Assembly (NCBI GenBank): GCA_027018975.1
Contig: JALUXN010000014.1
Location: 1-23,822, forward strand
Source of the DNA: Mariprofundaceae bacterium
GTDB taxonomy: Bacteria > Pseudomonadota > Zetaproteobacteria > Mariprofundales > Mariprofundaceae
DNA length: 23,822 nt
Direction: 5' to 3'
Shown here: piece by piece, positions 18,187 to 23,822 of the stretch
Position numbering within the stretch: the first letter of the stretch is position 1
Layout: each line of letters begins with the position of its first letter
Notes under the pieces: model-generated
What the model was told of the DNA's origin: nothing
Databases searched by the model: none
The model's input: only the letters and a program-made list of their open reading frames with translations
Translations under genes and position numbers: made by a program

Positions 18187-20882
18187 ACCGCTACGTGAAT
18201 GCCATTGCCGGTCGTCTCTCGCTTCGCCCGCCACAGCGTCAATCGCTGGAGATTCTGGATCGGGTGATGGATATCGCGCATCCGTCTAAAAATGCTGATG
18301 TCAAATCGATTCTGGAAATCATCCGCAGTGAATATCCGACGATCTCAGACTTTGAGCGCGATTTCCCTTCCCTTTGCTTTGCTTTGGCGACCGGTGTCGG
18401 CAAGACCCGGTTGATGGGAGCATTCATCAGTTATCTGCATCTCGCGCATGGTCTGAACAACTTCTTTGTGCTGGCTCCTAACCTGACCATTTACAATAAG
18501 CTGATTGCCGACTTTACACCGAATACGCCGAAGTATGTATTCAAGGGCATTGCCGAGTTTGCGGTCAAGCCACCGGTCATCATCACAGGCGATAACTACA
18601 ATCAGAAGAACAGTGTGCGCTCCGATATGCTGCCGGGTTTTGATCAGGATGTGCATATCAACATCTTCAATATCTCGAAGATCAATTCAGAAGTACGTGG
18701 CGGCAAATCCCCTAAAATCAAGCGACTCTCCGAATACATTGGCGAAAGCTATTTTGATTATCTGGCGGCACTGCCCGACCTCGTACTATTGATGGATGAA
18801 TCGCATCGCTATCGAGCCTCAGCAGGTGTGAAAGCGATTAACGACCTGAAGCCACTACTGGGTCTGGAATTAACCGCAACGCCATTCACGGAATCCAATC
18901 GCGGACCGGTTCCGTTCAAGAATGTGGTGTTCGATTACCCGCTGGGGCAGGCGATGGAGGATGGATTTGTCAAAGAGCCTGCTGTTGTCACTCGCAAAAA
19001 TTTCAATCCTGGAGCCATGCAACAGGAAGAGATAGAGCGCTTGAAGCTGGAAGATGGCGTTCGCCTCCACGAGCAGACCAAGGTGCTGCTCGAAACCTAT
19101 GCCCGTGAAACAGGCGAGCGTATCGTCAAGCCATTCATGCTGGTGATTGCCCGCGACACCACACATGCAGGTGCCCTGATTGATCTGATTCAGAGCGATG
19201 CTTTTTTCGACGGGCGATACAGGGACAAGGTAATCCAGGTCGATTCCAGCCAGCGCGGTGCAAAAGAAGACGAGATGGTCGAGCGCCTGCTCAAGGTTGA
19301 GCATCATGATGAGCCAACCGAGATCGTGATCCATGTGAACATGCTCAAGGAAGGCTGGGATGTTACCAACCTTTATACCATCGTTCCGCTGCGGGCGGCC
19401 AATGCCCGAACACTGATCGAGCAGTCTATCGGGCGTGGTCTGCGCCTGCCTTATGGGCGTAAAACCGGTGTGGCTGCCGTTGATCGCTTGAGTATTGTGG
19501 CACATGACAAGTTCCAGGAGATTGTTGATGAGGCAAACCGATCCGATTCGCCGATCCGCTTGCAGCATGTGATTCTCGCCGAGGATGAGATCAGCAGAAA
19601 AACAAAAGCTATCGTGTCGCAACCGACTGTAGCGCAGGCTCTGGGTATTCAGCCGGAGCATGTCGGCGCTGCAACCGATGTGGCAAACCAGTCATCCACT
19701 CCGGTGTTCGATACGCCTGAAGAGCAGCAGGTGGCACAGATTGCCTACGATGTGATTCGTAAAATGGAAGGCCAGCCGGATACACTTCCGAGTGCCGCAC
19801 ATCTCAAGGGTGAGGAAGTGCAAGCCGAGATACGCAAGGCTGTCGAGGAGCTTTATCAGCCTCCGCAGATGGCACTTGAGGGTATTGTTGAGCAGCCGGA
19901 TGTGGCTTCCATTGTTGCCAAAACAACCGATGTAGTGGTTCAGAAAACCATCGATATCCCCTGCATTCTGGTAGTGCCGCAGGGTGAAGTGCGTTCGGGC
20001 TATAAACCCTTTACCCTTGAACTCGAAGGAGTCCACTATCAACCACCATCCAATGACCTCTGGCTGCAATATCTGCGCACCGGGGGAACTGAAACTATCG
20101 GATTTGAATCCGGTGGCATTGTTAAAAAGCGGCTGGAGGACTACATCGTTGGTGCATTGATCGATTTCGATGATGTATCCTATGATGAGCATGCCGACCT
20201 GCTCTATGATCTAGCCGGACAGACCGTGGCGCATCTTAGGAGCTATTTGTCGGACGATGAGGATATTCGCAAGGTTTTGCAAATGCACCGCCGGGACATT
20301 GCTGCTCTGATCCATGCCCAGATGCACAAACATTTCTGGGAAGATACGACAGGTTATGATGTAGTCATCAGCAAAGGCTTCACCGACCTGAAGGCCAGCG
20401 CCTATACGGTCTTGGTCAGCGAGCCGGCAGCGGATTACAAGGTGTCTCCTGCTGACAAAAGCAATATGGCCAGATATCTCTTTGGTGGCTTTGAGCGATG
20501 CCTGTACCCGGTTCAGAAGTTTCATTCGGAAGCCGAGCGCATTCTTGCCGTAATTCTGGAGCGCGATGCGCAAAAGTGGTTCAAACCTGCCAAGGGACAG
20601 TTCCAGCTATGGTATAAATCGGGAGCTCAGCAACTTGAATACCAGCCCGACTTTGTGGCCGAAACCGATGATGCCATCTACATGTTGGAACCCAAGGCTC
20701 GAAACCAGATGGAAGCTGTTGATGTCATAGCCAAGAAAGATGCTGCAGTCCTCTGGTGTAAACGTGCTTCAGATCATACAGGGACATATGGTGGCAAGCC
20801 ATGGAAATATGCCTTAATTCCTCACGACGAGCTTGCAACGAACATGACGTTAGAGGGCTTAGTCAAACGATTTAAATGTTGA
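18183..20882 (+). CDS. res: Type III restriction enzyme, Res subunit
   Basis: Res is the ATP-driven translocase and nuclease of the type III complex; it cuts when two inversely oriented, unmethylated sites communicate. I start it at ATG 18183 behind GGAAGG; a GTG 33 bases earlier is weaker. In the 899-residue protein Walker A is ATGVGKT (69-75), motif II is DESH (205-208), LTATPF follows, and motif VI is QSIGRGLR (414-421). The C-terminal nuclease is PD-(D/E)XK type: QPDF with Asp823, then LEPK with Glu836 and Lys838, so the active site is intact. It lies 139 bases after fic, with no terminator in between, so mod, fic and res form one operon or a promoter lies in that gap. Confidence 0.92.
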   Translation: MNRYVNAIAGRLSLRPPQRQSLEILDRVMDIAHPSKNADVKSILEIIRSEYPTISDFERDFPSLCFALATGVGKTRLMGAFISYLHLAHGLNNFFVLAPNLTIYNKLIADFTPNTPKYVFKGIAEFAVKPPVIITGDNYNQKNSVRSDMLPGFDQDVHINIFNISKINSEVRGGKSPKIKRLSEYIGESYFDYLAALPDLVLLMDESHRYRASAGVKAINDLKPLLGLELTATPFTESNRGPVPFKNVVFDYPLGQAMEDGFVKEPAVVTRKNFNPGAMQQEEIERLKLEDGVRLHEQTKVLLETYARETGERIVKPFMLVIARDTTHAGALIDLIQSDAFFDGRYRDKVIQVDSSQRGAKEDEMVERLLKVEHHDEPTEIVIHVNMLKEGWDVTNLYTIVPLRAANARTLIEQSIGRGLRLPYGRKTGVAAVDRLSIVAHDKFQEIVDEANRSDSPIRLQHVILAEDEISRKTKAIVSQPTVAQALGIQPEHVGAATDVANQSSTPVFDTPEEQQVAQIAYDVIRKMEGQPDTLPSAAHLKGEEVQAEIRKAVEELYQPPQMALEGIVEQPDVASIVAKTTDVVVQKTIDIPCILVVPQGEVRSGYKPFTLELEGVHYQPPSNDLWLQYLRTGGTETIGFESGGIVKKRLEDYIVGALIDFDDVSYDEHADLLYDLAGQTVAHLRSYLSDDEDIRKVLQMHRRDIAALIHAQMHKHFWEDTTGYDVVISKGFTDLKASAYTVLVSEPAADYKVSPADKSNMARYLFGGFERCLYPVQKFHSEAERILAVILERDAQKWFKPAKGQFQLWYKSGAQQLEYQPDFVAETDDAIYMLEPKARNQMEAVDVIAKKDAAVLWCKRASDHTGTYGGKPWKYALIPHDELATNMTLEGLVKRFKC

Positions 20883-20892
20883 TTAGTCAGGA

Positions 20893-20921
20893 TTGACAGC
20901 GACAAGTCTGAGCCATAATGT
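20893..20921 (+). promoter_or_regulatory. Candidate promoter after res
   Basis: A perfect TTGACA (20893-20898) is followed by CATAAT (20914-20919, 15-base spacer) and TAATGT (20916-20921, 17-base spacer). Either could serve as -10. It would drive the gene at 21015 independently of the restriction operon, with a leader of about 85 bases that includes a T-rich stretch. Confidence 0.5.
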
Positions 20922-20982
20922 AATTCTCCAATCATATGGATTATGCGACTTCCTATTAATTTTTTTATAAGGCAGGAAGAAC

Positions 20983-21015
20983 ATGGATAATGATGTTGGC
21001 ATGAGGTGCGATTGA
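20983..21015 (+). CDS. Possible 10-codon leader frame before the unknown gene
   Basis: ATG 20983 has a good AGGAAGA ribosome site and encodes MDNDVGMRCD before a TGA at 21013-21015, which overlaps the next ATG by one base (TGATG). This is a classic coupling arrangement. The peptide itself is too short to interpret. Confidence 0.3.
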   Translation: MDNDVGMRCD

Positions 21016-22007
21016 TGGGGCAAATCGAGATATCACTTGATGACAAGAAATTAAAGTATTTTGAGCGTCAAAAACGCCGTGTGGGTTTTGAATGGAAGCA
21101 CAACATTGCTGACTGGAGAAGAGTGGCTGAGTTTATTTTGGAATGGGAGGGCGCTCAGCCGGAATCTCAAAAAATCCCGCCCAAAACGCCCGGGTTAGGG
21201 AACCAACATGACGAAGAGTCTATTCCTAATGGCATGAATCAATGGCTTGAAAGCTTGGCCAAAGAAATGGAAATTCAAGTCAGTAATTTATGGCGTTATA
21301 GGAAGGCTGCTCAGTCTGCCATTCAATTGTGGGGAGATAAATATGAGATAAAATCATGTAATTCTATTCCAAAACATATGAGTCCTGAATCCATAGAGCT
21401 GGTGGAAAAAATATCTCGGGCAGCCCCATCGGAAGTGGTGAACGATATTACTGAAAGATTATATCAGAAGGCCATCACACGCTCTGAACTGCGTAAAATC
21501 TGGCAAAATATCCGCCATGTTGTCAAAACCGAAAGTTGCAATAACCCCATCTATTATAAACTACCCCCAACAGATATATATCGCCGCGATAAATTGTTTG
21601 AAGAGTTATGCTTTGAATTCCTGCGGAAAAATCTGATGGCGGGCTCCCCATCTATCTTGAAAGGATGTGGCAAATGCTATGCGAACGAAAATATCAAGGA
21701 ACAAGGCCTAGATATTTTAGCTATGGCGAAAGATGAAAATGAATGTGTTTTCTACCATGCCATTGTGATCAGGAGTACAGCACAAAAAAAAGATTCCCAG
21801 CCTTTGATAGACCTGTATGAAAACTTTGATTTCACTTGGATTTTAACATCTAACATCATTGAGAATGAACAACTTATCCCGTCAAAAGTGGGTATAATGC
21901 AATTCACTGATAAGTCGCTTAAATTAATACGTTATCCCGTTCAAAACCAAAATCCTGATTTAACAATTATCTGTCGTTACCTGATTACAAGCATCATACC
22001 GAAATAA
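21015..22007 (+). CDS. Unrecognised protein with helix-turn-helix and degenerate Mrr-like nuclease segment
   Basis: I do not recognise this 330-residue protein as a named family. Residues 81-98 (LAKEMEIQVSNLWRYRKA) look like a helix-turn-helix. Residues 138-172 form an amphipathic helical block (SEVVNDITERLYQ ... IWQNIRHVV). Residues 193-256 resemble the Mrr type of PD-(D/E)XK fold: FEELCFEFLRKN, then GLDILA (231-236), then a strand HAIVIRS (248-254) where the family normally has QxK, so the catalytic Lys seems to be replaced. The C-terminal 60 residues are a separate beta-rich module. The ATG 21015 has GAGG eight bases upstream. The composition (about 38% GC at 21361-21420) is far below the core genome. 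A DNA-binding regulator or a dead nuclease are both possible. A broken paralogue lies at 22251-22581. Confidence 0.6.
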   Translation: MGQIEISLDDKKLKYFERQKRRVGFEWKHNIADWRRVAEFILEWEGAQPESQKIPPKTPGLGNQHDEESIPNGMNQWLESLAKEMEIQVSNLWRYRKAAQSAIQLWGDKYEIKSCNSIPKHMSPESIELVEKISRAAPSEVVNDITERLYQKAITRSELRKIWQNIRHVVKTESCNNPIYYKLPPTDIYRRDKLFEELCFEFLRKNLMAGSPSILKGCGKCYANENIKEQGLDILAMAKDENECVFYHAIVIRSTAQKKDSQPLIDLYENFDFTWILTSNIIENEQLIPSKVGIMQFTDKSLKLIRYPVQNQNPDLTIICRYLITSIIPK

Positions 22008-22016
22008 TAAATAGTA

Positions 22017-22250
22017 CCTAGATCCTGCAATCCTCTGACAAGATAATCCAAAAAAGGTAGATTCCTCCAAGAGTTATCAGCTCAATCAAAAAACAAAGGA
22101 GTCACCTTTTCAGTGAGTAAATCTACAGCAAGCCGCGTCCGAAAGTCTATGCAAAAAGTAACCATCGAAGGTACGGGCAAGAACCTGACCACCTATGCCG
22201 GATTGATTCCAGCGATTCGATTTCTACATAAGCTTGGATTTAGAAGATAG
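22017..22250 (+). mobile_element. Left-end remnant of an IS1380-family insertion sequence
   Basis: The piece begins CCTAGATCCTGCAATCC ten bases after the stop of the preceding gene. From memory, IS1380-family elements such as ISEcp1 start with CCTAGATTC, so this is a plausible left inverted repeat. A short leader and a truncated transposase frame (22113-22250) follow. No right end is visible; the remnant runs straight into the broken paralogue. So the transposase and right end were lost in a deletion, or the element was one-ended from the start. Confidence 0.55.
22113..22250 (+). pseudogene. Transposase fragment, IS1380-like N-terminus
   Basis: A GTG at 22113 with AAAGGAG upstream opens 45 codons (SKSTASRVRKSMQKVTIEG..., then GKNLTTYAGLIPAIRFLHKLGF) ending at TAG 22248-22250. 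The stretch from VTIEGTGKNLT to AGLIP and FLHKLG is typical of the beginning of IS1380-type transposases, which are about 430-470 residues long; about 90% is missing. The stop comes from the joined foreign sequence, so this is a dead fragment. Confidence 0.6.
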
Positions 22251-22581
22251 CAAGGGCACGTCTTTGGAAGTGGTCGGAGATGTGGCCACACGACTTTATA
22301 GTAATAAGATATCACGAAACGAACCAAGGTGTATCTTGCAAAGTATGCGCCATGTAGTTAATGGGAGTGAAAATATCTTCAAGCACTTTGACTATGCGTG
22401 GGCTGCTGTTCCTGAAAGCGAGGATGATTTCGGTATGGTTCCTGAAAATATGGGCATTCTTCGTTATGTTAACGGGCAGCTCGAGATCATTCGCCAAACA
22501 ATCCGCAATCCAGAGGCTGACCTCCAATTGGTCAGTCGCCGGATAGTTCCATATATACTAAAAACACAAATGAAGAACTGA
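22251..22581 (+). pseudogene. Truncated, internally deleted paralogue of the gene at 21015
   Basis: In the frame ending at TGA 22579-22581, LEVVGDVATRLYSNKIS ... MRHVV aligns with SEVVNDITERLYQKAIT ... IRHVV of the intact protein (from residue 139). The alignment then jumps to KHFDYAW, matching ENFDFTW at 269-275, and continues to the end, both C-termini finishing in an I..YI/I..SI pattern. About 95 residues, including the whole Mrr-like segment, are missing without loss of frame. The N-terminal 138 residues are replaced by the IS remnant. There is no convincing start: a TTG at 22234 lies inside the IS fragment. The retained frame may be recent decay or a surviving small protein. Confidence 0.65.
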
Positions 22582-22687
22582 ACAGAGTTCTTTTTTGTGT
22601 CATAAACAGTTTAGCCGCTAGACTGCTGGCGTCCGGTGTGATACTTTTCGCGCCATAGTAGGAGAAACCTGCAAGGACGGTGATTAA

Positions 22688-23356
22688 ATGAGTGCGACAA
22701 CATGCCATCATGGCCAAACTATCCGCGAAAAAGAAATCATCCATGTACCAATGGAAAAGTTGAATTGGCCGAAGAAGGTCGATGGCTGTTTTTCTACTGA
22801 GATTCTCCGTTGGCTTGCATCAGAGGACTTGTCCCCTGCCGCCATTGAAGCTGTGGCGAGGGAATCGCGAGTTCATGTCATTCCGCAATCGCGCGCAACA
22901 AATGGAGCTTATTTGGTGGTTGGTGGCTTCTTTGATTTTGTGTTGCTTATGAAAGCGGGGTGGGGAGGTAAAGTTACATGTATTTTTGATCCATCAATCA
23001 AAGCTAAGGATATACGCAAACTATTGTACATGGACATTTGTAACGACTTTTTTTGTTTCAAGGCGGGGCCAGTCGCAACGGCTGCAAAAGCAGCATTATT
23101 GATCGAACTGCTTGAGCTGGGGGAGAAGGCAGGGGAACCTTCCTGTTTAAATCTGTCTGCTCGACACTTAGCAACTGGCACCCACCTTTTAAAAAAAATC
23201 GTGGGCTTTGATCCCCGTAGCTACCGGCGCGTAAATAAAAAAGGAATGGATCCAGAAGTTCGAACGCGGATAGAAACAATTTTGGGCATGTCATCGGACA
23301 ACATTTCGGCAAGTCAGAAAACAACGATCGGGGCCGATAATGAATCAGCTGAATGA
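22688..23356 (+). CDS. Unknown protein with faint ParB-like N-terminal pattern
   Basis: I do not recognise this 222-residue protein. Residues 17-110 follow the spacing of a ParB-type domain: IIHVPMEKLNWP, then HVIPQSRATNGAYLVVGG (63-80), then a helix FVLLMKAGWG and the strand KVTCIF (95-100). The usual GERR or GNHR box is replaced by GGFFDF, so it lacks the canonical motif of a functional ParB nuclease or CTPase. The C-terminal third is basic and helical (LKKIVGFDPRSYRRVNKKG). ATG 22688 has AAGGA about ten bases upstream and lies in a gap of about 106 bases after the broken paralogue. The next gene starts inside its end (17-base overlap), so the two act together. Confidence 0.6.
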   Translation: MSATTCHHGQTIREKEIIHVPMEKLNWPKKVDGCFSTEILRWLASEDLSPAAIEAVARESRVHVIPQSRATNGAYLVVGGFFDFVLLMKAGWGGKVTCIFDPSIKAKDIRKLLYMDICNDFFCFKAGPVATAAKAALLIELLELGEKAGEPSCLNLSARHLATGTHLLKKIVGFDPRSYRRVNKKGMDPEVRTRIETILGMSSDNISASQKTTIGADNESAE

Positions 23357-23822
23357 TCTTTTGAGGTTCTATAATCTGCACTCGGCTCCACGACATCCGG
23401 CAGCAAATGTCTTAGAAATTCCTGTTAAATACATAGAGATGTTTAACGTGGCCGCTGCACTTATTAACCTGCCAGATGATGGACGGCTTTTTGATAAATC
23501 AGACATTTGTGCGAGGAATCTGATTAGGGCTTGGGAGCGTGAAGCAGAAATTCAATTCCAGTTTTTCGCGGAATTGAAACAAATGTATCAATATTGCTCG
23601 AAAGACTTGAACAAGAACACTCTTCACGGCCATAAAAAATCCAATCCTGTATACACTTATCTGATGATGCCCGTGACACCCGGCATGCAGGTGTTCGAAG
23701 ATAAATTCCGAGTTTTATCACCATTTTTTACGAGGCGAATAAACCAGTGCTTTGAACAGATGTCAAACGCATCAGATGAATATCGGTATAGCCTATGCCT
23801 TGCTGCGCGAAAGCTGACGGTC
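23340..23822 (+). CDS. Unknown protein, N-terminal 161 residues (runs off the right edge)
   Basis: The frame opens at ATG 23340, overlaps the preceding gene by 17 bases and has no stop to the end of the window. No family is recognised. It starts MNQLNDLLRFYNLH and is rich in aromatic residues and helical segments, with no membrane span or signal peptide. The codon use is AT-rich like the rest of the island. An open reverse-strand frame at 23524-23724 is taken as its shadow because the forward frame is continuous and shares an overlap with the gene before it. Confidence 0.6.
   Translation, partial: MNQLNDLLRFYNLHSAPRHPAANVLEIPVKYIEMFNVAAALINLPDDGRLFDKSDICARNLIRAWEREAEIQFQFFAELKQMYQYCSKDLNKNTLHGHKKSNPVYTYLMMPVTPGMQVFEDKFRVLSPFFTRRINQCFEQMSNASDEYRYSLCLAARKLTV

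Overview
The window is about 23.8 kb of a proteobacterial chromosome. A gamma- or zeta-proteobacterium is my best guess: the recA-recX-alaS and rpsP-rimM-trmD orders, a PilU-type pilus ATPase, an HD-GYP protein and GC-rich housekeeping genes all point that way, but nothing fixes the genus. The left part is ordinary core genome interrupted by repeats and one restriction gene. The right part, after ileS, is an AT-richer accessory island that runs off the window.

Left block, minus strand (1-9367). Transcription runs right to left. The ribosomal set rpsP, rimM, trmD has a good promoter upstream of rpsP and lacks the usual rplS at its end. After a repeat-filled gap come recA, recX and alaS, tightly packed. 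Between alaS and the start of an rmuC-like gene sits a 1041-residue protein with a phospholipase-D-type nuclease domain, an SF2 helicase and a long C-terminal region. This is the layout of the SauUSI family of modification-dependent (type IV) restriction enzymes.

Middle block, plus strand (9492-15183). A divergent promoter leads to pilU and a tandem HD-GYP protein, then a 400-base gap full of palindromes, then ileS. The expected lspA is not downstream.

Right block, plus strand (15245-23822). Directly after ileS lies a type III restriction-modification locus in the order mod, fic, res, with a Fic-family AMP-transferase between the two subunits. The presumed target-recognition part of mod is much more AT-rich than its flanks. 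Next is an unrecognised gene with a helix-turn-helix and an Mrr-like but degenerate nuclease-like segment, then the left end of an IS1380-type element, then a broken paralogue of the unrecognised gene that has lost the nuclease-like segment in frame. The window ends with two overlapping genes of unknown function, the first faintly ParB-like. Short open frames whose stop overlaps the next start precede mod, res and the unrecognised gene.

Taken together, the window carries two different restriction activities (type IV in the recA-alaS cluster, type III after ileS), a Fic enzyme wired into the type III operon, and a decaying module of unknown function behind it. The most likely home of something new is 15245-23822.
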